Assembly (NCBI RefSeq): GCF_021155765.1
Contig: NC_060113.1
Coordinates: 2,036,501 to 2,100,500, forward strand
DNA from: Diprion similis
Lineage: Eukaryota > Arthropoda > Insecta > Hymenoptera > Diprionidae
DNA length: 64,000 bases
Reading direction: 5' to 3'
Part shown: piece after piece, positions 38,247 through 50,880 of the stretch
How the letters are laid out: every line of letters begins with the position of its first letter
Position numbering within the stretch: position 1 is the first letter of the stretch
The notes under the pieces: generated by a model
Seen by the model: only the letters and a program-made list of their open reading frames with translations
What the model was told of the DNA's origin: nothing
Database searches by the model: none
Position numbers and translations under genes: made by a program

Positions 38247-38460
38247 TAAGGTAAGTGTACCAGTTATTGAAACATTTAGACGACATTATTGACCCGTTTA
38301 TTTTCCAAAATTATAAATTGACGAGACAAATTGTGCATTTCTCGATGACTAAAACTAATTGTTACAGTCTTCGACGCTAGAAATTTATTTTCTGATAATT
38401 TTAGAACTAAGGATCAAACAGCCGAAACCAAAAAAGTCAATAACTGGTACACTTACCTTA
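38247..38460. mobile_element. Putative MITE with perfect 24-bp terminal inverted repeats (TA target duplication)
   Basis: The left end TAAGGTAAGTGTACCAG... (38247-38270) is the exact reverse complement of the right end ...CTGGTACACTTACCTTA (38437-38460). The element is 214 bp, non-coding and AT-rich inside. If the outermost TA is a target-site duplication, the inverted repeats are 22 bp starting AGGTAAGTG, which fits a Tc1/mariner-type non-autonomous element. It sits about 100 bases upstream of the SLC6 start codon. No transposase is present. Confidence 0.7.
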
Positions 38461-38559
38461 CCACTGTTCCCCGCATTGTCGCAGGAACTTTGATTGATCC
38501 CGAATGAAATTCATGAATTCAACTATTCGAATTTAAAGAGTTGAACTCGTTCCAGTGGC

Positions 38560-41396
38560 ATGTCAGAAAAAATGTACTATTGGGGGGAGGAACGGGAGAC
38601 GGGGGACTCGGAGCAGACCTTCATCGAGTTCAAGGCGAAGCCCTCGTCAGCAGGAGAGTCGTCGTCACGAGCGATCCCGAAGATGGTGGTGTCGCCGCCG
38701 CAAGGGGAGATAGCGGGCGCTGGTAGTCGGGGTGAGGACGCGGAACGCGGTGGCTGGGACAACAAGCTGGACTTCCTTTTCTCGTGCATCAGCGTCTCAG
38801 TTGGCCTCGGAAACGTCTGGCGGTTTCCTTACCTCTGCTACAAGAACGGAGGAGGTAAGCCTGTCTGCCGCAAGATTTTCATTGGCACCAGAACTCTTTT
38901 CGGGTTAATTGTGACTAATTTGATGTGCAGGTGCTTTCCTCGTCACTTATGGAATCGCGATGATCTTTTGCGGAATTCCGATATTCTTCCAAGAGGTTGC
39001 GATCGGTCAGTACCTCGGTGCCGGTGGAATGACTCTCGTTGGTCAGCTGTGCCCTCTTCTCCAAGGTCCGCTATGAGTTCCCTTTCTCATGTAGTTTTTG
39101 GTCCTGGCCAATCGATGACCGATTTACCATTTTCAGGTGTCGGCTACGCGACCATGACGATCGTTTTCTTCCTGGACGTTTACTACTGCATCATCATCGC
39201 CTGGACCTTGTTCTACCTGATCGCAACCTTCGCCAATCTTCCCGGACTGCCTTGGAGCGGTTGTGGTGAGTGTGTAGTTGGCGGTTTCGATGCCTCGCAA
39301 TGTTGCTAAATGTGAAAATTTTTCTCGATTATTATCAGGAAACTGGTGGAACACTGAAAACTGCTTCAGCGCTGAGGAAGCTATTCAGGATCACGAGAAA
39401 CACGCGAACACGACGACGTCGACGCTGAACAATCAGACCGTGCATCACACAACGCCGGTTGAGGAGTATTGGGAGTAAGTATGCGTGCAAGTGTTGACAA
39501 TAAATTAACATCGATGCTACAGCAGGGATCATTCGTTATCCCGGTCCAAGGTGCGCCGTGAATATTAAGGACGCAAAGGATCAGACCCAAGGGAGTATAT
39601 AGTCAAGAGGAAACTTTCGATTTCAATAAATCGCGTGACTGCCCATCCCCTCGTCCTAGCGACCTCGCCCTAACCAATTCGCGATAAGCGCAAAGCGAGG
39701 CTTGACTCATTACTACCGATTCCAGTCGACGCGTTCTTGGAATAACTGGAGGCATCGAGGAAATCGGTGGAATGCAGTGGGAACTCCTGGGGTGTCTAGT
39801 TTTAGGCTGGCTACTAGTCTACGCGATAATACGACGCGGGCTTCACCAGAGTGGCAAGATCATCTGGTTCTCAGCCCTTTTCCCGTACGTGGTACTCTTC
39901 ATTCTTCTCGGGCGTGCCGTGACCTTGGACGGTGCTGCGGATGGACTTCTTTACTACGTCACACCGCGATGGGAGAAGCTACTGACTCCTGGACCCTGGA
40001 TCGACGGTGCGACGCAGATATTTTTCGCTTACAGCATCGGTACCGGGGCTCTTCCGGCTCTAGGATCGTACAACAAGTTCCATCACAACTGTTACAAGTA
40101 AGGAAATAGATATCTGAAGGCCATTCGGCTGTGCTCCTGGTTGTACAGTGGTTCGCTAATTCGTTGATCTCGGTTTTAAGGGACGCTCTGATCACCTGCG
40201 TTGTCAATACTCTGACCTGCCTGCTGGCCGGCTGCGTCACCTTCTCAATCCTCGGCCATATTGCCATGGAACAGAACACCAAGGTATCCGAAGTCGTCAA
40301 GAGCGGACCTGGCCTCGTGTTCCTAACTTATCCTGAAGTCGTACTCAAGCTGCCTGGAGCACCGATTTGGGCGATAATATTCTTCGTCATGCTTATAGTA
40401 AGGGAAAATCCGTCACCTTAGGCTCGTCAAGAGACTCTTTCGGTCACTGATCTGCACTTTCGCTTCTCTTCTCGAACAGATTCTTGGCATAGACAGCGAG
40501 TTCTGTATCGTGGAATCGTTCATCACCGGTGTCGTTGACAATTGGCCCGACACCCTTCGCCCTCATCGTAACAAATTTACGGTCGCCATATGCTTGCTGA
40601 TGTTCTGCATGGGGGTTCCCATGGTCACGCACGTTAGTACAGTCTGATGATGGTGTTGAGATAAAAATTCAGGGCGAGATATGCGAATGAGATGTGTACA
40701 ATTTCTTTTCCCCATCTGTTTCAGGGTGGAGTATATATCTTTCAGCTGATGGACTTCTACTCGGCAAGCGGAATGTCGATCCTCTGGGTTTGCTTCTTTC
40801 AGACAATAGCGATATCTTGGATATTCGGTACTCAGAAATTTTGCGACTGTGTCCATCAGATGATGGGTATTCGTCCAAATAAATTCTGGTACATATGTTG
40901 GCTTGTTTTTGCCCCGGTTGTTATGGCGGTGAGTTGTAAAGATTCACCCTCGTATTAAAATTCGTTGAACACTGTTCCAGACCTGTTCTACTTACGTAGC
41001 ATTAATCTATATCATACGATTTCAGTTCATATTCGTATTTCAATGCGTCCAATACAAGCCCTTGAAATACGGCAGCACTTACGAATATCCATTGTGGGCT
41101 GAGGTGGTTGGATTCATTCTGAGTTTCTCGTCGATGATTTGGATACCAGCTTACGCCGTGTACTACGTCATTGCATCGCCAGGATCGTTCAAAGAGGTGA
41201 GTTTCTCTGCTTCGAGATAAAAATTGACGCTTGACCTCGGATGGGAAAAATTTGTTTACAGAATATCCTGAAGGGATTGAAGCCTAACATAAAATCCAGA
41301 GCGAAACTACCAAAGGGTGAAAAATCGGCGATCATTCCTATGTCTGAGAGTAGTGCCGGTCTGATTTCCAAAAACAACAGTTTTCTCAGTCAGTAA
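38560..41396 (+). CDS. SLC6-family Na+/Cl--dependent neurotransmitter/amino-acid symporter, 10 exons, 648 aa
   Basis: Exons: 38560-38854, 38931-39065, 39137-39265, 39339-39474, 39726-40097, 40181-40397, 40480-40632, 40725-40928, 41026-41196 and 41262-41396; phases agree and the sum is 649 codons with the stop. An in-frame TGA precedes the ATG. The N-terminus is cytoplasmic (about 70 aa). TM1 carries the Na+-site motif [20 protein letters not shown]2 has the Cys pair [12 protein letters not shown] and several N-glycosylation sequons (ANTTTS, NNQT). The unwound TM6 reads [27 protein letters not shown]8 has FLTYPE and IDSEFC, and TM10 has [18 protein letters not shown]. Twelve hydrophobic segments are present, as expected for a LeuT-fold plasma-membrane transporter. 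The sequence is closest in feel to the GABA/glycine-type branch; the substrate cannot be assigned. The donor after exon 2 (G|GTCCGC) is weak, but the phase and the protein support it. Confidence 0.9.
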
Positions 41397-41827
41397 CGAT
41401 ACCCGAACGAGCCCGCAGGGCGTTTGATAGGATATACCGAAGTGTGATGGGGTTTTATGTGTGTATACGTATATCTGTATCTCTGCACACCCATATGTAC
41501 ATGCGTATATTCATATAAATACCACGTGGGGATTCCGCCTTGTTTGTGCAGACATAAGGCAGTGATACAAAACGCAGTATTACGCGACCTCTCGAGTTTT
41601 TTTTTTTTCTTTTTTTTTTTAAAAATTCGAAAATCGAAACACAACATCGACGAGACAAGTAATTAAGTCAATCAAACGCTGCGAGCTCGTTATTGCTGGT
41701 ATACCTATTCTGACGAGAGAAAGAAGCGACGGAAAGCAGAGTAAAGTACGAATATATTTGTTGCGTTAACTAAAATGCGGTAGCTACAACTATACAATTT
41801 GTAAGAATATAAAATTGTTGAGGTTTA

Positions 41828-41874
41828 TATTATTAATATTATTATTACTATTATTATTATTATTATTATCATTA
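41828..41874. repeat. Imperfect (ATT)n microsatellite
   Basis: A run of ATT/TAT triplets with a few interruptions, located in the likely 3' flank of the SLC6 gene. Confidence 0.9.
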
Positions 41875-44414
41875 ATGGTAATGTGTAAAATAGTCGAGAA
41901 TCGCACATTATAAATTGGCGATGATTTAGTTTTGTCGGATCCGCATAAAGGCATAAACGAAAAGCGTGGCTCTTGCGATTAGAAAAGCTTAATTGTAGGG
42001 TGGATCCAGAATTAGTTACCGTTGCTTTTACGAACATAGCTACGTTTTAGGGATTAAAATATAATCTAAATAGGCTATGTAATTTAACGAATCAAACGGT
42101 ATTTATTTAAGACAATTATTTTAGCATAGCTACAAAAAATTAACAAAGAAAAGATATGTATCTATCCTTTTTTTTTTTCAAACCGCTGTGCGGTAATATT
42201 TTTATCAGCGTTGCGGTGAGTGTGATTTTCTTCATCGAAATTAAATAATCGAAGAAATGAACCGAACTGTGAAGTGGGATTTTATTTTTATCGATATAAT
42301 ATATCTGTACATATAATCTTTTATCTACATGTTATCATTGAGTCGATAAAGCGTGGATTTTTTCTACAATACCAAAGATTATTGTTCGTTTATGGTAGTT
42401 TTTTTTCTAAAATTTCTTCAACACGAGTCACATGGTTCTTGATCAAAACTGTACGATTACCGATACAATATCTGCACTTTTAATGTCAGACTTAAGATCT
42501 AATGGGTTCCTATAGAAATTAGAAATAAGACTCAGTGCGTCGCGTAATTTGAACACGAGAAGGCTTTTTACGTAAGAGAATAATCGATCGAGTGTTCCAT
42601 TTTTATAACAAATATTTAATACGCGAACCTTCACTTTCAGAAAGGTTTTTTCAATCATATCCCGTGTGGTTTTTTTTTAACATTTTATCACCTACTGCCA
42701 CCAATGATGGACTGATTAAATTTCGATTCCGCCAATGCTCAATGGGATGTACCATATCTGTAAGTCGCTAAATTAAAGGCGATTTTGTATTTAATGTACA
42801 GCTCGACTCGTGTTCGTTTGTGTTGACGTGTTTTACAGATTGTAATTCAAAATGATATACAAAAAATTTATGTAGACTTCAATGTACAGTTTACATATAT
42901 GTATTATTTAGTTGGAAAAAAAAATACATTCCGAATTTATTGTTGTACAACCGATCACTATATTTTATAGACATTAAAGAGCAATACTAAATACTTCCAC
43001 TTAATTTATATACCCCGAAGTCAATGATTTGGTATTGACAAAAAATAATTCTGGTCTAAATTGGCGACGCAGTCTTCCAACCGAGAGGCGCAATAATTCT
43101 TTAAAAACTCCGCTGTCGTTAGCAACGCCTTTACCATGGATACATCGTTCTCTGCCTTAACAGCAGACAGTAAGACTCGATCGTGATTCTGTAAGCTTCT
43201 GACGGTGAAATTGACAGGTACATTCCATCAGCCTGCAAGAACGGCTCACAGAAGGTGCCACTTGGACCGAAATTTATTTTTTTACTTTCCAGAATCTCTG
43301 TTGGCAAAGAATTTTTCTCCAATTCATTGTATATAAAGTTGATAGAAAATAGACAATGGATTCTCCTATTTAAATGTATTAGTACGTAGTTACGAATTAA
43401 GGCGAAAATAGTATCTGCTGCTGAAAAACAGAACGATTCTTAATGAAATTTGGCAAAATCGATCTCTGAGGACGGTTGTTGTTTCAGTGCAGAAATAATT
43501 CCAGGTTCGAAGAGCCCGTCGATTCCACCGGGAGTTCGACGCACCAATTTTACGACTGACTCTTGCCTACGTGACTTTAGCACCGTTTTTAACCCGGTCA
43601 ATTTATCAAACGAGTCCTTCCGCACTTCCGAGAAAATAATTAAGTCGTTTCTCGTGCAGGCTAACGAGCGATTTCCTGCAATTGCGACCTGCTGGAGAGC
43701 ATAGTTGTGTAAAAAATAGGGGTGTGGATGGGGGTATAATTTTCAGTAAGTTTCATCTTCGTACTCAGGTTCGAACCAAGGGTGTTTGATTACTCCGATA
43801 CTAACATTGGGCGTATAATTAGTTCACATGAATATTTGACGAGCCAAGGAATTCCGCTGAGTGAATCCATCAGCTCGGGGCCAATTTACTCCGGATTCAG
43901 TTCAACCGGAACGAGCTTTCCTTGAACTACTGAACGTCGACAATAAGGAGCAAGTATATGCAGTACGTCAACGGATACACTCGCCTTTATGTATTGCATA
44001 TGGATATACACTGAATAAAAAGCTTGGTCCCTTTTAAAATTTGCTATTACTTATCGAAATCTATGAAATTCAACAGTTACAACTACCAGTTGCGTGGTAA
44101 AAAAATGTGGTACGTATGAGCCTTACAGCGTGAATCGACGTGAACTGGAAACGATTGCCATGTGGGGTGAAAATTCTACTAGTTCCAAACTCATTGAAGG
44201 TTCATGGCCTCCTGGAGCATGGCCATCCTTAAAATTAGTCACAGGAAGGATGATTGAGAAGGAGGCTCCACTGGATCCTTACCTTTCCTTTCCTTTCCTT
44301 GCCTTCCTTCACGAGAAGCGCAGGCGGAAATATTACAGTCCCAAAAGGATAACGTGCTGTAAGAGGGTGACGGTAACGGTGGAAGTAGAAGTGCTCACTG
44401 TGGAGCAAAACCAA

Positions 44415-44430
44415 GGGGGGGGGGGGGGGG
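44415..44430 (+). repeat. Homopolymer run of 16 G
   Basis: An uninterrupted G16 tract followed by TGGTGGATGG. It is unusual in this AT-rich context and is a candidate site of sequencing length error. Confidence 0.85.
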
Positions 44431-47400
44431 TGGTGGATGGATACGCTTTGACAATATGACACCGAGGGAGGTCTTGATGAGCCCGTCGCCATGGCGACTA
44501 CTTCACATTACGGGATTCCTCTTGCCAAGATGTGTTCACGGCCAAGGTACAAGGGTATTGATACAAATACTTACTTCACAGATTTTTACGCTTACGCTTT
44601 ATGGTGAAAGAGACGGGCTTAAACGATCCAGCACTGACGGATATGAACGGAGATTTTTGACTTGCTGAGTCTTCTAAAGATAGTTTGATCGCACCATGAT
44701 CGACAGTTGTGCTTTTTCAGCTCTTCATGTTCAAGTAAGTCGGAAAAGGCTCCTAAAGGTCGAATTTAAAAGGAGAATTCTTTGAGCTCCAAGAGTTGCA
44801 GAAAATAAATAACTAAGACAGAACCCCTCTTGATTTTTAACGGAAATTCTGCCTTTTGGCACGTGCGTAGAATTTCGTAACCTCTTTTAGATCGAATGGT
44901 GAAAATCATGACAATCTGCCTTTAAGCATTCAGGAAATTTTCAGTGAATCATTAGACCCACCCGGAATAGGCTAAATTGGCGGATTTTGAAAGACAATCT
45001 CCGGAGTTTTCGCTCTTTGAAACATTATCCTCTAGTTTGGTTGATCTTTGTTTCGGGAAACTTCAAGAGGATCTTATACAGCCGACCAGGGACCACTAGG
45101 ATTTTCGAGAATGGGGTGCGGGTCGTCACTCTCAAGAGGTCAACGTTAGGTGTCCCTCGGCGGCGTTCAGATGCTTTGCCGACTTTGACCGGTCTACAAA
45201 GTCCGGAGCTTTGTTCGAAACTCTATCGAGAATGGCCAGTCTTGCCCACCGTTGATTTTAGCGAGGGTCTTTGGGGTGGTAAATATACTTTCGCGTTTTG
45301 GATGAATAATTTATAACTGTAAATGATAAAGCAAATAAAATCCAGTCAGGACCAGCTCCGTTACTGTGACTAAAATGAATACGAAATTAGCCAAGTTTTT
45401 CGACGTTCACTGCTCTCTGATACGCCGTTTTTAACGCTTCCTCAAGGCGCCCGAAGATAGCTCGCGGCGATTGGGGGGAGAAGAGCTAGCTTCCTAAAGG
45501 GGATGGAAGAAACGGGAATCCACAATCAGCGAACTCTGCAGTGAATGGGTAAATCATGAGGACAGAAAGTTTCGGCTAATGCGAATTTAATAGATCTCGC
45601 TTGATGTACCAACTTTTGGCCAGCAGGAACCAAACGAACTAAGGACCGCGTAATGGGGTCGCGTCGAGGCAAGAGCGTGACTTATTCTTAGCAGTAGCGA
45701 CCGCGAAATCAGACCGAGGGTCGTTAGATTTTGGAACGAGCTAAGTCTGTGTAAAACGTATTTTCGCTGGGTTCATTAGTGTCGTTATTCTCCGGGGTTT
45801 CAGCGAGCTATAGTATGGCCGCAATTGATCAGTCTTTCAATCGAATATTATAGGTACGTGACCCGGATCGTTATTGGGTGAGTTTCCATGGCATTAAAAT
45901 ATTTTCAGAAGGATCTTTACGAGAGCTTTTAAAATTAAAGATGTGTGTCTTATTGCTTGGCACACAATCAATCATCTGAGAAGGACTCGCGGGAGTTTAA
46001 TTGATGCTTGAAGAACTTTTTTCAGTAGGATGTTACTCGAGGATGAGTGGGTGGGTACTTTTGACTTCAGGCTATCCTTTTCTATTCCAGTTCGCTTTGT
46101 GATTTGGAGATCTTTGTAGCACTCGGTGACAAAGTCAACTTCAGTCAAAAGGTTCTCCACGGTAACAAGTTTAGCGGGCATAATTGACGCCGACTTCAGG
46201 GACTGAATCACAGGAGCTTTGAAGTAACGTTTCAACGTAAACGTTTTAGTTTCTGACGTAGATTTTTCCCGAGTGTTTTTATTCAGTACCGTTATCCTGA
46301 GCTTAGCCCAAGAAGTAAACGTGGACGTTCTTATTCTCCCATTCATAATGCAAACTAGGATCGATCACAGCTTGGAACCTGAACTCCTTCAAGCTTCGGA
46401 CAAATAATCTCTCAAGGATTACACGCCTGCCTTCTGAAATTGTAAAGGAGAAAATCCGGGAATGTAATTTCCATTGAGAGGTGTAGAGAGCCGGTTCTCC
46501 AAGTATCGTGAATATTTTTAATCAAGTACACTCCTTATTGGAATCTTGATTATCCGGGCATGCATAATAATCGAATTTAAAAAGTTTCCAGCTAATCTGT
46601 AGTGCATCAAGATACACTTTCTGCGGAGGATGATCAAGGAATTAATCCAGATGCACCTTGCAGACAACGCGACAAAGACTTAGATAGCATTTTGTCCCGA
46701 TGATTCGATTCCTCCCCAGTGACCTCCCGTCCATTTAAGCTACTCAACTACCTTGGATACGCAAGAACAAAACGTCAAGCTCATTTTCCAGTAGAAGTGT
46801 CAACCAGTTTCCGCTCACTTTGAGTCATACTTCTCACTTCGTTTCACATCCGGAGGGTGTAACGTTTCCTTAGAGCCTTTTCCACGTTAATTACACTGTT
46901 TTCTCAGACTGCTCAGACAGGCGAAAGGCTGTACACGAGGGATGAAAACTTCTTCAACTTTGACCCGGCATAACCCAGACCTCTGTACACACCTTCGGGG
47001 ACAGACTCCATTAAAGGACTCTCCATCTCCGTGTACAATGTGGTTCTTCGATTAGTTTAAGCGGATTAGGCGTCCCTGGAACGTGCTTTCGTCGGTGGTG
47101 GATTCTTCCACCATTCTGACGATGACCTATATAGTCATCAAGCTATTATAAACGCGTGCGATATTAAGGGGGTCGAATTTAAATTGGGGTGCGATAAAAA
47201 GGGCTAGTTAATTCGTTAATGAAATTACATAACGGGTACCGGACGCCACGGCACCAAGTTCCAACCTGCGCTTTAATATTCATCTCGTTTGACGACGAGC
47301 CAAGAATAACTCGTTGAGTATGCCTCTCACGTAACTTGTTGCAGGCGTGAAAGGGCAAAGGAAACGTGGTAGAGAGTTTGGGGGCAAGTGCACGCTTATT

Positions 47401-50039
47401 AAATTGGAAATAAGAATTACAGATGGAAAATTTGCACGAACTTCTTTGTTAAACAGTGAAAATTGAATTTCAAGCGATAACCAAATTTTGAGGAATATCG
47501 CATCGATGTGAATTGCCAAGATTGAAAGACGGCGGGAAATTCCGTCACCCAGGGAATTCGGACGAACGACGAGAGTAACGACGTTCAGTAAAGCAACACG
47601 AAAATCTGATATCCTTCACTTATACGTCTACCGCAAACCATAACGGGAGCCTATAAAAGCCACGAGGATTCGGATTCCTTTCAATTGCTCAGCCCGGTTA
47701 TACCCAATAAAAACGGGTAACTGATATATCTCGCAATTTTGACAGAGTTGGGGCTTTCCGAAAGTGAGCAAGAATTGCGTCGGGGAAATGTGTGGGCAGT
47801 ACCCACCCTAGTTGTCGTCGTAGATATTAGCCAGACCGAGCTTAACGGTTGGCCAGTCACATACGTTTCCACTTGGCAAATTCTGCTTTGCGATGCAGCC
47901 GCAACATCGCGAAATTTGAAAATATCGTGAACTCTGGATGTTGCTCAGCAAAACTCATTCCCCCAAGTTTCCCTTCCCTGGAAAGTTATTGCCGCGGTAT
48001 ATACCCGTTAGAAAAACACCGGATCTCTCATGTTCCCTTGTCCATCGATCGTCCGAATTTACAACGGTAACTAATTCACAGCGGTAAATTGGGGCAACGG
48101 TAAAAAAAAACTTTCGCGTTGAGGTCCATTGTGAGTTATACGTCTGCGTTTGAACGGACGAAAAAAAAAATACTTATCCAAGAACAACTTTTGTGGGTTA
48201 CTAAAAATTTTTCGGACATCCTCGTTTTTGCAAGTGCAGGAAAATTTTTCGACTCAACATTACTTTTCTGCCCGTACTTGAGACTATACTGTACTCGAAT
48301 GAGAAGAGGACGTATAAGAAGATTTGAAGAAAAAAAGAAAAGCGAATCAACACCTTATAACGTCAACTTCTTCATATAAACCCAACGTTACGTCGGTCTT
48401 TTCGGAGCTGATTATTCGCACTTTCGTCCAGGATTTCTGACTGTGTGTCACGTTCAAAATTGTCTCTACATATAGTTGTCGGTGTAAAATGTAATGGGGA
48501 GCTTTTTACACGTCAGGTGTTGTATAATTTAACTTCCGCGTGTATTGATCGCTCAGGTTCTCTTATACTGCAATTCGTGAAATGAAACTGAAGGCACAGA
48601 TGATTCAGTGATCATACAAATACGGTCCGTACGTGGTAGATGAAAGGCGAAGACGTTAACGAAAGCGTTTAAATTATTCATCGACCTCGGTGGTCGTCGA
48701 GGGCCGTGGAAGCCGAACCATATTGTGGTAACAAGTCCAATTAGAGCTGGATGAGTTCTTATCAATAACAAAAGTCACTGAACTTTGGAATCAATATTCC
48801 ATCTACGACCCTTTCGGAACGTTCGATGCTCATGAAACTGAGGTTGACGTGCAATGCACAATTCGTCAACTTCAACTAATCGTGGATAAAATGGAGCAGG
48901 TGTAGATGGAGCCAAACTTTAACATCCCGGAATAAATTAAGCGGACCATAAAGTTTGACGGAAAGTAGTGGCGAGTCCAAATGACTTAGTGGACGATATT
49001 GCACAAGTCGATAAGCCGTACGACAGAAGCCAACGGTAACACGGTTGAATGTATATCTAGCATGCATAGCTCATAGGTTATGTCGTAAAAGGCGACGATG
49101 GGGGTGCAGAACAAGCAAGAGACCCTCGTGTACTGGCTGATGTATAAGTCAAGTTTCAGGCAAGCATATTTGCTAGGGATGGTGGTGAAAACACGACTGT
49201 GGAGGTGGACATGTGTATCCTGCATCGTACACGTATTCTCGGGGAGAACAAAAGCGCACCCGTCCATCATTCGGGCGTCAGAGTTTGAAACTTTGAACTC
49301 GTAACATGAAACTTTCCGAGATCTTGTAGCTGGTTTCAAACTCCGGTGAACTGATGATTTGGGTGAACTCAAATTTAGGGTGTGATATGCAGAAGAAAAG
49401 CTAGCGGACTTTTTATACTATTGAAGCTTCAGGTGAAAATACACTGAATGATCAAGGTTTGGTAAGTTGAGATGAACTCACACGTTGAACTATGTACAGA
49501 GAGCTTTGCTTGAGATAACATTTATAGAATTGCAAAATCTGAATCTGATCTCAATAAAAAAAATGCGAGATACATGATCTTCAGTTTAATATGATGAACA
49601 CCATATCAGATGTTTCGTATTGTAGTTTGTAGGTGGGGTTGAGGTTCTGGCATGCGTCAGTTGCAGCGCACCTCTGCAGGATACGATATAGCTTGTACGA
49701 TATTATGTGGTTTTTAGTTTATGTATTCTAAATTGTATATATATATATGAAGAGATGAATTTCTACACGCTGACGTCATAATTTTATAAACAAGAGTCGT
49801 ATGATGATTTGAATGCTTTTTTTGACGATCCATGAGTGCCGAATGATCTCAGCAGTATCGTTTGAATAGATTCACGGACGCAAGGTTATTACCTTGAGAA
49901 ATCACGATAGAAAAAGAGACTAAGTCCTTTTGAGTTTTCAGGCGGTAGATTCTACGATATTCAAAATGTCTTTCTTAGCTATTCTCAGGGGTCAACAAGT
50001 CGAAATAATGTCTTACTGATCAAATGCAAGTAGACAGAT

Positions 50040-50880
50040 TTTTCGGCGGGAAAAAAGTAAGGCTAAGCCTTTTGCATTTTTAATATAAGGTTCGAAGATT
50101 TCGGAGAGTGCTAAAATCAACTCTTCGTTGCACTATTCGAAAGTAAGTTACCGTGAATGATCGATTGAATGAAGTCCCGAAACGCTGCAAGCAACATGAA
50201 AAGTTACAGCCAAAAAACTAAAGGCATCTTTTCTCCATTTTTTTGCTGCTGGGCTTTGCGTCGTGATTTCTCTGCCGATGGACCAACGCTCTTTTTGATG
50301 TGTTTTCTGAGTTCCTGGGGGTCGAATTACTCTAAAGATGGTCAAACGAATCGCTTTAGAGACGAGAAATTTTCGGCTCCGGAAATGACCAAGAAAGTAA
50401 GGCTTACCCCTTTGAATTTTTGGCCAAAATTTCGACGAGTTTGGAAAGTGCTGCAATTGATTCGTGGAGGCACTATTCCGACGTATTTTGCAAACAGAAT
50501 CGATTGAGCGCAGTCCCGATACGCTGCGAGCAACGCCTAAGAAGTTACAGGCAAAAAACTGCTTATTTTCGTCCTCATTTCTCTGCTGTTGGTCCTACGC
50601 TCTTTTTCGTGTGTTTTTTGAGTTCCTGGGGGTCGATTAACTCCGGAAAGGGTCATACAAATCGATTCCAAGACAAAAGACTTTTCGGCCAAAAAAAGAC
50701 CAAGGCTAACCCCTTTCCATTTTTGGTTAAAATTTCGACAACTCTGAAAAGTAGTGCAATTATTTCTTACAGGCACTATTCCGACGTAATTTTGCAAGAG
50801 GAATCGATTAAGCGCAGTCTCAATACGCTGCGAGCAACGGATCAAAAGTTACGGGCGAAAAACTGCTGATTTTCGTCCTT
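50040..50880. repeat. Diverged edge monomers of the 304-bp satellite
   Basis: The first two to three monomers carry the same landmarks (TTTTTCGGC, AAGGCTAA, GCACTATTC, CGATT, GCTGC-AGCAAC, GAGTTCCTGGGGG) with many substitutions and small indels. Identity to the core rises from left to right, which marks the true left boundary of the array. Confidence 0.85.

Larger units (their letters stand above)
41397..50030. other. Gene-poor intergenic region between the SLC6 gene and the satellite
   Basis: 8.6 kb without a recognised gene. The first part (to about 43,000) is very AT-rich and should include the SLC6 3' UTR. From 43,400 to 49,400 there are scattered open frames of 60-125 codons, none with recognisable motifs or splice-consistent partners. 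The largest is 46346-45972 on the minus strand. No transposon ends, tRNA or rRNA recognised. Confidence 0.5.

Noticed and set aside
43760..43785. GGTTCGAACC resembling a tRNA B-box
   Set aside because: No A-box or cloverleaf could be built upstream, so it is an isolated palindrome.
44094..44459. 121-codon plus-strand open frame
   Set aside because: It runs through the G16 homopolymer, giving a poly-Gly stretch, and has no recognisable motif or gene structure.
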